A stretch of DNA of 45,660 bases from Xanthobacteraceae bacterium (GCA_022844485.1 JALHLQ010000030.1:1-45660); one strand, 5' to 3'; shown: positions 26,989-35,917, counted from the stretch's first letter. The notes: generated from the sequence alone by a model not told the origin. Program-made: numbers and translations.

Positions 26989-27684
26989 TCAAAGTTTATC
27001 TTTGAATAACTCCGCGGCCAAGACCCGTGTAACCGGGCGTTTTTGCCGCAGCGATTCACGGTCGAGCCACTCCACAGCCGCACGCGCTGCGGCGAGCGAA
27101 CGCTCGAGCCGCGAAAGCAGATAGGCGACGAGGCCCTCGTCGGCGATGATCTGCCGATCCGTCAAGAGCTTCACCAGGACCGCCCGCAAGAGCTTGTCGT
27201 CCGGCGGGGACAGCTCAACCACCGGCAATGCGCGCAGGCGCGAGGCAAGATCGGGGAGATCGAGAGACCAGCCGGCGGGATGCGCCGTCGCCGTGATCAA
27301 CACAAAAGCTTTCTGTTCCTGCACCATGTTGAACAGATGAAACAGCGCCCGCTGGTCGAACTGCAACGGAGCAAGATTCTCAAGCACCAGAGCACCCGTG
27401 GATAACGCGGCCGGCACTCCGGCAGGGTTCAGGGCTTTCCCCGCCAGAAATCGCGCGCCGGCCAGCGCCGACCAGATCGCCGCGAGATGGCTCTTGCCGG
27501 TCCCCTCCTGGCCGACAAGGATGACGGTCCGGCTTGGCCAATCGGGCCATGCATCGATCAGGGCGAGCGCTCCGGCATTGGCGGGACTCTCGAAGAAGTC
27601 CTCGCGCGCAAAACTTTCGGCCAGCGGCAAGGCGAGCGCAAGTTGACGCGGCAAATCGGTGCGAAGCGCCGACACTCCATTCAC
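26989..27684 (-). CDS. hdaA: DnaA regulatory inactivator, HdaA type
   Basis: A 231-residue AAA+ protein homologous to DnaA domain III. With the DNA-loaded sliding clamp it promotes hydrolysis of DnaA-bound ATP and so limits re-initiation. A clamp-binding motif is at the N-terminus (QLALALPL, 14-21) and the P-loop is GQEGTGKS (58-65). The Walker B region reads ALVLENLAPL, with Glu in place of the usual acidic Asp. It starts at GTG 27684, overlapping the stop of the upstream membrane-protein gene by GTGA, which fixes the start and implies coupling. Longer open frames upstream are shadows of that gene. Confidence 0.92.
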   Translation of the reverse strand: MNGVSALRTDLPRQLALALPLAESFAREDFFESPANAGALALIDAWPDWPSRTVILVGQEGTGKSHLAAIWSALAGARFLAGKALNPAGVPAALSTGALVLENLAPLQFDQRALFHLFNMVQEQKAFVLITATAHPAGWSLDLPDLASRLRALPVVELSPPDDKLLRAVLVKLLTDRQIIADEGLVAYLLSRLERSLAAARAAVEWLDRESLRQKRPVTRVLAAELFKDKL

Positions 27685-28763
27685 CGCCGCGCTCCGCCTG
27701 ATCCCCCTGCCCCGGTATAGAAGGCGCTTGCGAGGTACTGCCTGAGCGCAAAGCGCGCGAGCACGCCAATCGACGCAGCGAGGGGAATGGCCAACAGAAG
27801 TCCGACGAAACCGAAGAGATAGCCGAAGGCGAATAGCGAAAAGATGAGCCATACGGGATGCAGGCCGACGCTTTCGCCGACGAGCTTCGGCGCGAGGAAA
27901 TTGCCCTCGACGAATTGTCCAAAAAAGAAGATGCCGAGCACCATCAGGATCGACGTCCAGTCGGGATAGAATTGCGCGACCGCAACGCCGCCCGCGAGCA
28001 CGAGGCCGGTCAAAGAGCCGACATAGGGAACGAACGTGATAAGTCCCGCGATCAGGCCGATCAGGAAGCCGAAGTTCAGCCCGACGACGGTTAGCGCGAA
28101 GGCATAGAAGGATCCGAGGATGAGACAGACGCCGGTCTGCCCGCGCACGAAGCCGGCGATCGCATTGTTCATTTCCCGCGCCAGCTCGCGGACGGTTTGG
28201 CGGTAGGGCAACGGCACCCAGCTGTCGACCGCCGTCGTCATGCGGTGCCAATCGTAAAGCAGGTAGAACGCAACGACCGGCGTGACGACAAGCAGCGAGA
28301 ACAGAGAGATCAGGGCCTGCCCGCCCGACCACAGCGAACGCAGAAAGGCCGCAACCCAGCCAGCCCCTTGCTTGACCAATTCGCCGATCGCAGCCTCGGG
28401 ATCGGCAAACCCCTCGCCGACGACCCGGGCGAGCCACGGCCGGCTCGGATCGGCGATCAGGGATCGCAGGCGCGTGACATAGGCCGGCAGCCGGTCGACA
28501 AATGCTCCCAACTGCGTCGAGATCACCGGAACGATGGTAATGACCAGCAGCAAAAACAAAAGGACAAAAACCGCGAGGATGAAGATCGACGCAAGCAGGC
28601 GGTTGATGCCAAGCTTCTCGAGCCTGGTTGCGAGCGGATCGAGAAAATAAGCCAGCGCGATGCCGGCGACGAACGGCAGGAGAATGTCGCGCACGAGCCA
28701 AAGCGCGAGCACCGTCACGACGAACGCGATGCCCCAGAACAGGACCTGGCGCGACAAGGTCAT
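27681..28763 (-). CDS. AI-2E/PerM family transporter
   Basis: A 360-residue polytopic membrane protein with about eight helices. There is an N-terminal pair (7-45 and 58-85), a periplasmic segment (about 90-150), and a C-terminal bundle with LIGLIAGLITFVPYVGSL and PKLVGESVGLHPVWLIFSLF, the family hallmarks. Members include the AI-2 exporter TqsA and Na+/H+ antiporter-like proteins; the substrate here is unknown. ATG 28763 shares its A with the pgsA-like stop (TGATG), and its stop overlaps hdaA, so it sits inside a tightly coupled operon. Confidence 0.92.
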   Translation of the reverse strand: MTLSRQVLFWGIAFVVTVLALWLVRDILLPFVAGIALAYFLDPLATRLEKLGINRLLASIFILAVFVLLFLLLVITIVPVISTQLGAFVDRLPAYVTRLRSLIADPSRPWLARVVGEGFADPEAAIGELVKQGAGWVAAFLRSLWSGGQALISLFSLLVVTPVVAFYLLYDWHRMTTAVDSWVPLPYRQTVRELAREMNNAIAGFVRGQTGVCLILGSFYAFALTVVGLNFGFLIGLIAGLITFVPYVGSLTGLVLAGGVAVAQFYPDWTSILMVLGIFFFGQFVEGNFLAPKLVGESVGLHPVWLIFSLFAFGYLFGFVGLLLAIPLAASIGVLARFALRQYLASAFYTGAGGSGGARR

Positions 28764-29407
28764 CACGTGCCCCCCGATGAGCTTCCGCCCGGCCTCACGC
28801 CGCCCATGTGCCGCACCCATTCGCGCAGATAGGCGGCGATGGAAACAAGGGTCAAGCCGGCAACGGCGGCCATGACCGCGGTCAACACTCCTTGCCAGGT
28901 CGCGCCTTGCAGCCCGAAACCCAGCCCTGCAAGGACCAATCCGGCATAGAGAATCTGCGCAGCCGTGTTCAGCTTGGAGACAGACAGCGGCTTTACCGCG
29001 ATCGGTTTGTCGATCAGCCAGGCCAGCAGGATCGCGCCGACGATCATGATGTCGCGCGACACGACAAGGATGACGAGCCAGCGCGGGATCGCCTCGTTGA
29101 TCCCAAGCGAAACATAGATCGATACGATCAGCACCTTGTCGGCAAGCGGATCGAGATAGCGACCGAGCTCGCTCGCCATGCTGAACCGTTTGGCCAGATA
29201 GCCGTCGATCGCGTCGCTGATTCCGGCTCCAAGAAAAAGCACGAACGCCAACAGGAAGTGGCCTGCGGCGATGGCCCAAACAACCACGGGCACGAGCAGA
29301 ATACGGGCGATCGTAATGAGGTTCGGAATGCTCAACAGCCGGGCTCCCACGCTTCGAATAGAACGGCCCGGCGGCTTTGCCAAGCGCCCCGGCTCTTTGC
29401 GTGACAC
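28763..29407 (-). CDS. CDP-alcohol phosphatidyltransferase family protein (PgsA-like)
   Basis: A 214-residue membrane enzyme with 5-6 helices and the CDP-alcohol motif D-x2-DG-x2-A-x9-G-x3-D-x3-D read as [12 protein letters not shown] and [13 protein letters not shown]; the usual Arg after Ala is Lys. It probably makes a phospholipid such as phosphatidylglycerolphosphate or cardiolipin. Operon position does not say which. The start is uncertain: GTG 29407 gives a 25-residue basic leader, and GTG 29353 would begin closer to [13 protein letters not shown]. It is divergent from purM. Confidence 0.88.
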   Translation of the reverse strand: MSRKEPGRLAKPPGRSIRSVGARLLSIPNLITIARILLVPVVVWAIAAGHFLLAFVLFLGAGISDAIDGYLAKRFSMASELGRYLDPLADKVLIVSIYVSLGINEAIPRWLVILVVSRDIMIVGAILLAWLIDKPIAVKPLSVSKLNTAAQILYAGLVLAGLGFGLQGATWQGVLTAVMAAVAGLTLVSIAAYLREWVRHMGGVRPGGSSSGGT

Positions 29408-29465
29408 CGGCAGCCATTGCGATTTGAACCATTCCGACGTAAGCCCCGCGCGGGCAGGACGTCAT

Positions 29466-30536
29466 ATGGGCAAGGATCGTCGGGGACTGACTTATAGCGA
29501 AGCCGGCGTCGATATCGACGCCGGCAATCGCATGGTGGACTTGATAAAGCCGCTGGTGCGCGCCACCGCGCGGCCGGGGGCCGACGCCGAAATCGGCGGC
29601 TTTGGCGGGCTCTTCGATCTCAAGCAGGCGGGCTTCCGCGATCCTGTTCTTGTTGCCGCCAATGACGGCGTCGGCACCAAGGTCAAGCTCGCCATCGAGA
29701 GCGGCCGCCATCGCACGATCGGTATCGATCTCGTCGCCATGTCCGCCAACGATCTTGTGGTGCAAGGGGCGGAGCCGCTGTTCTTTCTCGATTACTTCGC
29801 CTGCGGGCAACTCGATCCCGATGTCGGGGCGCAAGTGGTTGCCGGCATAGCCGATGGTTGCCGGCAAGCCGGCTGCGCCCTGATCGGCGGGGAGACAGCG
29901 GAAATGCCGGGGCTGTATGCTAGCGGCGATTACGACCTCGCGGGCTTTGCCGTCGGCGCGGCCGAGCGTGGCGAACTCCTGCCGCGCGCCGATCTTCGCG
30001 AGGGCGATGTCGTGCTCGGCCTCGCGTCATCGGGCGTGCACTCGAACGGCTTTTCTCTTGTCCGCAAAATTGTGGCGAGGGGCGGTCTGAACTGGAACAG
30101 CCCCTGCCCGTTTGCACCCTCGGCGACGCTCGGCGACGCGTTGCTCACGCCGACGCGCATCTACGCCCGCGCATGTCTTGCGGCCATCCGCGAGACGAAA
30201 GCGGTGAAGGCGCTGGCGCACATCACCGGGGGCGGCTTCCCCGACAACATTCCGCGCGTTCTGCCGGAGGGGCTTGGCGTGCGGCTCGACCTCTCGCGCG
30301 TTCCGGTTCTGCCTGTGTTCAAGTGGCTGGCGCGCGAGGGCCACATCGCCGCATCGGAAATGCTGCGCACGTTCAATTGCGGGATCGGCATGATCGCGGT
30401 CGTCGCGCCGGAAACGGCGGACGCCGTGGCATCGGTGTTGACGCGAGAAGGCGAGCGCGCGGTCCGGCTCGGAAGCCTCACGGCGGCGCGCGAGCAGCGC
30501 GTCATCTATGACGGGCAACTCGATCTCCTCGCATGA
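29466..30536 (+). CDS. purM: phosphoribosylformylglycinamidine cyclo-ligase (AIR synthetase)
   Basis: A 356-residue enzyme for the fifth step of purine synthesis, converting FGAM to AIR with ATP. Family sequences include [15 protein letters not shown] (7-21), [19 protein letters not shown]-type [20 protein letters not shown], and [12 protein letters not shown] 29466 starts the conserved [10 protein letters not shown] sequence; the frame is open further upstream but non-coding. It overlaps purN by ATGA. Confidence 0.96.
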   Translation: MGKDRRGLTYSEAGVDIDAGNRMVDLIKPLVRATARPGADAEIGGFGGLFDLKQAGFRDPVLVAANDGVGTKVKLAIESGRHRTIGIDLVAMSANDLVVQGAEPLFFLDYFACGQLDPDVGAQVVAGIADGCRQAGCALIGGETAEMPGLYASGDYDLAGFAVGAAERGELLPRADLREGDVVLGLASSGVHSNGFSLVRKIVARGGLNWNSPCPFAPSATLGDALLTPTRIYARACLAAIRETKAVKALAHITGGGFPDNIPRVLPEGLGVRLDLSRVPVLPVFKWLAREGHIAASEMLRTFNCGIGMIAVVAPETADAVASVLTREGERAVRLGSLTAAREQRVIYDGQLDLLA

Positions 30537-31186
30537 GCCGCAAGCGCGTCGCCATCTTAATCTCGGGACGCGGCTCGAACATGGCGGCGCTAATCTCCGC
30601 TGCCCGGGCGCCAGACTTTCCGGCCGAGATCGTGCTGGTCGTCTCCAACAATCCTGAGGCGCCGGGTCTGGCGCACGCGCGCGATGCAGGAATTGCGACC
30701 GCCATCATTGATCACCGACCGTTCGGCAAGGATCGCGAGGCTTTCGAGCGAAACCTTCAGGGCGTGCTTGAAGCCAACCGTGTCGAGCTCGTCTGCCTGG
30801 CCGGCTTCATGCGCATGCTCACGCCCTGGTTCGTGCACCGCTGGCTGGGGAGGCTCCTCAACATCCACCCTTCGCTTCTTCCGGAATTCAAAGGCGTCGA
30901 CACGCATGCGCGCGCGCTCGCGGCCGGCGCCAAGACGCACGGCGCGACGGTTCATTTCGTGGTTCCCGAGATGGATTCGGGGCCGGTCATCGCGCAAGCC
31001 CGGGTCCCCGTGCATCGTGGCGACACGCCGGACACGCTCGCAGCGCGCGTGCTCGAGGCCGAGCATCACATCTACCCGATCGCGCTTCGCTATGTGGCGG
31101 AGGGGCGCGCACAAATGATCGATGGTCGCTGTATGATCGACGGCAAGGAGCATATCGAGCCGGTGCTGCTCATCCCGCCGCCCTGA
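30533..31186 (+). CDS. purN: phosphoribosylglycinamide formyltransferase (GAR transformylase)
   Basis: A 217-residue enzyme using 10-formyltetrahydrofolate in the third step of purine synthesis. It has [15 protein letters not shown] (7-20) and the catalytic trio N110 and H112 in [14 protein letters not shown] and D148 in PEMDSGPV, equivalent to E. coli N106, H108 and D144. It is coupled to purM by the ATGA overlap. A repeat (31232) and a terminator (31288) follow. Confidence 0.96.
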   Translation: MSRKRVAILISGRGSNMAALISAARAPDFPAEIVLVVSNNPEAPGLAHARDAGIATAIIDHRPFGKDREAFERNLQGVLEANRVELVCLAGFMRMLTPWFVHRWLGRLLNIHPSLLPEFKGVDTHARALAAGAKTHGATVHFVVPEMDSGPVIAQARVPVHRGDTPDTLAARVLEAEHHIYPIALRYVAEGRAQMIDGRCMIDGKEHIEPVLLIPPP

Positions 31187-31231
31187 GCGGGGTGAGTTTA
31201 GGTCTGATCGGGCTGCCTAAGATTCTGATTT

Positions 31232-31283
31232 GCGCGTGATCTTTTCCGAAAACCGGTGTCCACTTTTCGCGATCACGCGCTAA
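31232..31283. repeat. dispersed ~52-bp palindromic repeat, copy C (best conserved)
   Basis: GCGCGTGATCTTTTCCGAAA ... CTTTTCGCGATCACGCGCTAA. The outer arms GCGCGTGATC/GATCACGCGC are perfectly complementary over 10 bp. It lies between purN and csp, directly ahead of the 31288 terminator. Confidence 0.88.
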
Positions 31284-31287
31284 AGAA

Positions 31288-31312
31288 AACCCCCGGTGCA
31301 AGACCGGGGGTT
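31288..31312 (-). terminator. Rho-independent terminator of csp (possibly bidirectional)
   Basis: Stem AACCCCCGGT/ACCGGGGGTT with loop GCAAG. On the minus strand it is followed by TTCTTTAG after the stem's own TT, making it the likely end of the csp transcript. It may also stop readthrough from purN. Confidence 0.8.
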
Positions 31313-31356
31313 ACGGGAGAAATCCGCGTTCCGGACCATCGTCCGGCTCACAGACG

Positions 31357-31560
31357 TCACGCCACTTTGAGGTTCTCGGCAGAAGTCTTGCCGCGGTTGG
31401 TGACGAGTTCGTACTCCACCGTCTGGCCCTCGTTGAGAGTGCTCAGTCCCGCGCGTTCGACAGCCGAAATGTGGACGAACACGTCCTTATCGCCAGTCGA
31501 TGGCCGGATAAACCCGTAACCCTTGGTCGGGTTGAACCATTTGACGGTGCCCTTTTGCAT
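31357..31560 (-). CDS. cold-shock protein, CspA family
   Basis: A 67-residue single cold-shock domain that binds RNA and single-stranded DNA. RNP1 is KGYGFI (13-18) and RNP2 is VFVHI (27-31). ATG 31560 (MQKGTVKWFN) has AGGAGA 6 bp ahead; the longer frame upstream is leader. The preceding ~280 bp to the next gene are free of coding sequence and may form a long 5' leader, as is common for csp genes. No promoter is clear enough to list. Confidence 0.95.
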   Translation of the reverse strand: MQKGTVKWFNPTKGYGFIRPSTGDKDVFVHISAVERAGLSTLNEGQTVEYELVTNRGKTSAENLKVA

Positions 31561-31844
31561 CGTCGGTCTCCTAAGTTTAGACGAAAAGCAGACGCGGACG
31601 CGCGAGCGCGCCCATGCCACAACCGGTGTTTTGGAGAAGATCCGCTGGCACGCCGTAATCGGCGTCTCTCGGCCCCGAGGCCAAAATCCGTTTGCCCTTG
31701 TAAGAAATACGAAAAATGCGGCTTAAGCAAGGCTTCGGTACGGCGAAGGCGATGAAGATTTCGCCACGTCAAACTTCCGCGCCCATCAAGGTGTCCAGAT
31801 CATTAACAGGCGAGGTTGCGCACTCAAGCGTACTTATCGAGCGA

Positions 31845-32285
31845 TCACTCCGGCTTCTTCTCGTCTGCACCTGCCCGCACCGCCGGCGTTTGCGGATTCT
31901 CCCTGCCGGGACGCTTGGCGCGCGCCCGTGGCGCGGTCTCGGCAAATGCGTTCGTGCTCCGCGCACACGCCGCGTAGACCTCGCTGCCTCGAACGGAGCC
32001 TCTGAACGAACCTCCGCCGGCGACGGAACCTATCTCGAACGAAGACATCTGCCTCAGCGCACCGCGCGCAAAGCACTGGCAGACCGGCCCGATCTTCTGT
32101 TCGGCGCCGACCGTCGGGCCGACCTCGAACATGCAACGGTCCACGAGCTGGAGCCGCGTCTGGTCGACCGCCGCACTTGACGGCGGTACGCCCGCCGAAC
32201 CGAAGCGGTCGGGGTCGCCTGCCGCGCAGGCGCTCAAGGCCATCGCTGCGATGATGGCGATTCCCTGCAGAGGCCGCGATTGCAC
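31845..32285 (-). CDS. predicted lipoprotein, unknown function
   Basis: A 146-residue protein. The signal peptide IAIIAAMALSACAAGD carries a lipobox (LSAC) at about residues 17-20. The mature part has further cysteines (DRCMFEVG, VCQCFARG, YAACARST) and a Lys/Arg/Pro-rich end. GTG 32285 is chosen because AAGGAG precedes it and the signal peptide begins there. No family recognised. It is 25 bp downstream of the molybdopterin oxidoreductase, the probable last gene of the TerC-TerC-oxidoreductase operon. Confidence 0.75.
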   Translation of the reverse strand: MQSRPLQGIAIIAAMALSACAAGDPDRFGSAGVPPSSAAVDQTRLQLVDRCMFEVGPTVGAEQKIGPVCQCFARGALRQMSSFEIGSVAGGGSFRGSVRGSEVYAACARSTNAFAETAPRARAKRPGRENPQTPAVRAGADEKKPE

Positions 32286-32310
32286 CTGTCCTTCTCTCCT
32301 TCCCCACGCC

Positions 32311-34440
32311 TCACGCCGTCTCGAAGCGCCTGAGCCAAACCTTGTTATCGTGAAACGCGGCACCCCCAAACGGCGCGATGGCGTCTGCGCCCGTGATCGT
32401 ATTGATGCCGCGGCCGTCTTCATAGGCCGAATTCGGAAAGATGGATTCCGCAATGAGCACCCCTCGCAGGACGCCCTCGAACAAGCGCGCGTGCAAGCGC
32501 ACTTCGCCGCGGGCGTTCCCAAGAACGACTTTGTCGCCATCGGAGATCGACAGCGCCAGTGCGTCCTCGGGGTGGACCATCACCTCCGGCCGCATTTCGC
32601 GCTTTTGCGACCCGGGGGTTTCGGTGAATGACGAGTTGAGGAAATTGCGCGCCGGCGATGTCGCCAGCCGGAACGGATGCGCGCCATCCGCCTCCTCGAC
32701 CACAGGCCAGTAATCGGGCAGCGACGGCATGTCGCCGGTGGGGTGCACCTGACTCGGGCGTGGAAACGGCACGCGCGGCCAATCAGGCTTGAAACGGAAT
32801 TTGCCGTCCGGCCAGGCGAATCCGTCCAGGTAGTGCGCCCGCTCGAAGGCCGGCTGACAATCGACCCACCGCTCGCGCGCGAGTGCCTCGAGCGTGCCCC
32901 AGCCGGAATTCTGCAGCGTCCAGTCGATCAGCTCGCGCGGACTCATCGCAAAACCCGGATGCTTGGCCCCGAGCCGCTCCGCGAGCGCACAGACGACTTC
33001 GTGGTTCGAGCGGCATTCGCCCGGCGGATCAATCAGTTTCGGACCGAGCTGGATGTATTGGTGCCCGCCGCCTTGGTAGATGTCGTCGTGCTCGAGAAAC
33101 ATGGTCGCCGGCAAGACGACATCGGCCAGCTTTGCGGTATCCGTCATGAATTGCTCGTGCACGCAGACGAAGAGATCCTCGCGCGCAAATCCGCGCTTCA
33201 CCTTGTCCTGCTCGGGCGCAACCGAAACGGGATTGGTGTTCTGGATGAGCATGGCGGTCACCGGCGGCCCGTCCGCAAGCGCGTCGGCTTCCCCGACAAG
33301 GACCGGCCCGATGCGAGACTGGTCGAGGACGCGGATCGACGGGTCGATCGCATCGAGCCCCTCGATCATCCTCTTATTCCAATGAAAGATGCCGCTATTG
33401 GAGTGGAACGCGCCTCCTCCCTCGTGTCGCCATGCGCCCGTGACCGTCGGAATGCAGCTTGCGGCATGCATGCTGACCGGGCCATTGCGCGAACGCGCGA
33501 AGCCATAGCCGAGGCGGAAATAGGCGCGTTTACGCTCGCCGACGAGCCGCGCGAAGGCCTCGATCGTCTCGACGTCGCAACCCGTGATCTGCGATGCCCA
33601 ATCCGGCCCGCGCGTGCGCAGGTGAGCCTCGAGTTCCTCGGGAGCATCGCCATAGCGGGAGAGATAGCCACGATCCGCTGTGCCGTCACGAAACAGGCAA
33701 TGCATGACCGCGCAGGCCAGCGCCGCGTCCGTGCCGGGCTTTACCAGCACGGCCAGATCCGCCTGCTCCATCGTTCCGTTCCTGTAGATGTCGACAGCAA
33801 CGATCTTTGCTCCGCGCTCGCGCCGCGCGCGCGTCACGTGCGTCATCACATTCACCTGGGTGTTGACTGGATTGGTCCCCCAGATGACGACGAGGTCGGA
33901 TTTGGCCATTTCCCGCGGATCGGGTCCGGCCAGCCGACCGGTGCCGGCGATGAACCCGGTCCAAGCAGCGTTGACGCAGATGGTTTGATGAAAGCCGGAA
34001 TAGCGCTTGGCATGCCGCAAACGATTGATGCCGTCGCGCATCACCAGACCCATGGTGCCGGCATAGTAATAGGGCCACACGGCTTCCGGGCCATGACGCT
34101 GCTCGGCGCGGATGAACTCCTCGGCGACGAGATCGAGCGCATCGTTCCAGGAGATCGGCTCGAAGGCGCCGGAGCCTTTCTCGCCCCTCCGGCGCAGCGG
34201 CTGCAGCAATCGGTCCGGGTGATGGACGCGCTCGGCATAGCGGGCGACCTTTGCGCAGATGACTCCCGCCGTGTAGCCGTTGTCCTCCGCACCCCAGACG
34301 CGTCCGATGGTGCGGCGGTCGCGCACCTCCACTTCGAGCGCGCAGGTCGACGGACAATCATGCGGGCAGACCGTCGCATAGCCTTTGCGTCCACGCGCGG
34401 CGGCAGGCCGGTAACCGTCAGGACGAAAGGCTTCGTTCAT
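32311..34440 (-). CDS. molybdopterin-dependent oxidoreductase (DMSO reductase family)
   Basis: A 709-residue cytoplasmic-type enzyme with no Tat signal. An N-terminal [4Fe-4S] site is formed by C25, C29, C33 (CPHDCPSTC) and C62 (GVICAKVARY). Mo-bis-MGD domains follow, with VIWGTNPVNTQVNVM and GPDPREMAKSD, and a C-terminal cofactor-binding domain with MRPEVMVHPEDA. TICVNAAW may hold the molybdenum-ligating Cys. Electron partner and substrate cannot be read from context, and formate dehydrogenase accessory genes are absent. ATG 34440 with GGAGG 8 bp ahead is preferred to a TTG 24 bp upstream. It lies 27 bp downstream of the second TerC gene. Confidence 0.92.
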   Translation of the reverse strand: MNEAFRPDGYRPAAARGRKGYATVCPHDCPSTCALEVEVRDRRTIGRVWGAEDNGYTAGVICAKVARYAERVHHPDRLLQPLRRRGEKGSGAFEPISWNDALDLVAEEFIRAEQRHGPEAVWPYYYAGTMGLVMRDGINRLRHAKRYSGFHQTICVNAAWTGFIAGTGRLAGPDPREMAKSDLVVIWGTNPVNTQVNVMTHVTRARRERGAKIVAVDIYRNGTMEQADLAVLVKPGTDAALACAVMHCLFRDGTADRGYLSRYGDAPEELEAHLRTRGPDWASQITGCDVETIEAFARLVGERKRAYFRLGYGFARSRNGPVSMHAASCIPTVTGAWRHEGGGAFHSNSGIFHWNKRMIEGLDAIDPSIRVLDQSRIGPVLVGEADALADGPPVTAMLIQNTNPVSVAPEQDKVKRGFAREDLFVCVHEQFMTDTAKLADVVLPATMFLEHDDIYQGGGHQYIQLGPKLIDPPGECRSNHEVVCALAERLGAKHPGFAMSPRELIDWTLQNSGWGTLEALARERWVDCQPAFERAHYLDGFAWPDGKFRFKPDWPRVPFPRPSQVHPTGDMPSLPDYWPVVEEADGAHPFRLATSPARNFLNSSFTETPGSQKREMRPEVMVHPEDALALSISDGDKVVLGNARGEVRLHARLFEGVLRGVLIAESIFPNSAYEDGRGINTITGADAIAPFGGAAFHDNKVWLRRFETA

Positions 34441-34467
34441 GGCGCGCGCCTCCGGCGCAGACAAGAA

Positions 34468-35160
34468 CTATAGCTTATCCGCGACGGGTTTTCGGACAAG
34501 TCGCACGATGCCGGCCATGAGGAAAACGGCAATGGCTCCGAGGAAGGCTGCAATCTCTTCCGCGTAGCTCCCCCAACGGGTGTGAAACCAAGTTGCGACT
34601 GCCGGATCGGACGCGACGAGTTCGCCGGCTATCCAGCCAAGCAGCGCCGCGCCGGCCCAAACGAGGAACGGGTAACGATCGATCATCTTCATCACCAGCG
34701 CAGAGCCGGCGACGATCAGCGGAATCGAAAGAGCGAGGCCGAACACCAACAGTCCGATCGAGCCCTTTGCCGCAGCCGCGATGGCCAGAACATTGTCGAG
34801 GCTCATCACCACGTCGGCGACAACAATGGTCTTCACCGCCTTCCACAGGCTGTCGGCGGGGTCGAGATGCCCGCCATGCTCCTCTTCGGGGAACAACAGC
34901 TTGACTGCGATCCAGAGAAGAATCACCGCTCCAATGACGCGCAGGTAGGGGATGGTGAGGATCGTGGTTATGATGGCGGCGAACAGAAGCCGGAGCCCGA
35001 TTGCCGCGCCCGTTCCCAAGATGATGCCCCAGCGTCGCTGCTCAGGAGGCAACGACCGGCAGGCGAGCCCGATAATGACGGCGTTGTCACCCGACAGGAG
35101 AATGTCGATCCAAATGATCTCTACGACCGCGATCCAAAATTGCGGCTGATCGAAATTCAT
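34468..35160 (-). CDS. TerC/YjbE family membrane protein (second of tandem pair)
   Basis: A 230-residue TerC protein with seven or so helices. The paired acidic metal-site motifs are IDILLSGDNAVIIGLA (18-33) and VVMSLDNVLAIAAAAKG (about 115-131). TerC proteins export Mn2+ and possibly Ca2+ or protect against tellurite. It begins 3 bp after the preceding TerC gene and is about half identical to it, so it arose by tandem duplication. ATG 35160 has GGAG about 11 bp upstream. Confidence 0.93.
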   Translation of the reverse strand: MNFDQPQFWIAVVEIIWIDILLSGDNAVIIGLACRSLPPEQRRWGIILGTGAAIGLRLLFAAIITTILTIPYLRVIGAVILLWIAVKLLFPEEEHGGHLDPADSLWKAVKTIVVADVVMSLDNVLAIAAAAKGSIGLLVFGLALSIPLIVAGSALVMKMIDRYPFLVWAGAALLGWIAGELVASDPAVATWFHTRWGSYAEEIAAFLGAIAVFLMAGIVRLVRKPVADKL

Positions 35161-35163
35161 GAA

Positions 35164-35886
35164 TCAGAAATCTCCGCCTTTGCGGTGCCGCACCCTCATC
35201 ATCTCTTCGGCGGCCCGCCTTCGACGCAAAACCCACGCGGTTCCTACCACCAGCGAAGCCCCGAACGCGGCGTCAAACATTTCCATCTGATGCGCGAGCT
35301 CGCTTCCGAGATAGCGGACGATGAACGGATCTTCGGTGATGATTTCGCCCGCGACCCAGCCCAGAAGCGCGGCGCCGAACCAGACGATCGCCGGGAACCG
35401 ATCGAGCATAGCCATCAACATGGCGCTTCCGGCAATGATCAGCGGCACGCTGACCACGAGCCCGAAAATGATCAAAGCGAGGCTGCCCTTCGCCGCCGCC
35501 GCAATCGCGATGACGTTGTCCAGGCTCATGACCAGATCGGCAATGGCGACGATCCGCACTGCGCGCCACAGATTGTCGACCGATTCCACATTGCTGTCAG
35601 CCGGCTCCTCTTCGGGAACAACCAGCTTCACCGCGATCCAAAGGAGCAAGAGCCCGCCGATGATCTTCAGGAACTGAATGGCCATCAAGTGAGCGACAAC
35701 GCCGGTGAAGGCGATGCGAAGCCCGACGGCGACGCCTGCCCCCAAGATCATGCCCCAGCGGCGCTGGCGCGGCGGCAGGGCCTGGCACGCCAAGGCGATT
35801 ACAACGGCATTGTCGCCCGACAGAAGAATATTGATCCAGATGATCTCAAGCGCCGCTATCCAAAATTGAAGCTGCATGAATTCCAT
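35164..35886 (-). CDS. TerC/YjbE family membrane protein (first of tandem pair)
   Basis: A 240-residue TerC protein with the motifs INILLSGDNAVVIALACQ (18-35) and LVMSLDNVIAIAAAAKG, and a basic C-terminal tail (LRRRRAAEEMMRVRHRKGG) absent from its neighbour. It is likely a divalent-cation exporter in the cytoplasmic membrane. Two starts are possible (ATG 35886 or 35877), neither with a strong Shine-Dalgarno. It is the first gene of a probable four-gene operon and is preceded by a structured leader at 35918-35999. It is divergent from the P-ATPase gene. Confidence 0.93.
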   Translation of the reverse strand: MEFMQLQFWIAALEIIWINILLSGDNAVVIALACQALPPRQRRWGMILGAGVAVGLRIAFTGVVAHLMAIQFLKIIGGLLLLWIAVKLVVPEEEPADSNVESVDNLWRAVRIVAIADLVMSLDNVIAIAAAAKGSLALIIFGLVVSVPLIIAGSAMLMAMLDRFPAIVWFGAALLGWVAGEIITEDPFIVRYLGSELAHQMEMFDAAFGASLVVGTAWVLRRRRAAEEMMRVRHRKGGDF

Positions 35887-35917
35887 CTGGCTTGCCCCTG
35901 TCCGCGTTAACTCCCCC

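Noticed and set aside
32677..34473. 598-codon open frame on the plus strand opposite the molybdopterin oxidoreductase
   Set aside because: Antisense shadow of a well-conserved enzyme; composition is Arg/His/Asp-rich without any domain.
34582..35910. 442-codon open frame on the plus strand across both TerC genes
   Set aside because: It spans two real genes and their junction in antisense, and the repeated pattern in it simply mirrors the TerC duplication.
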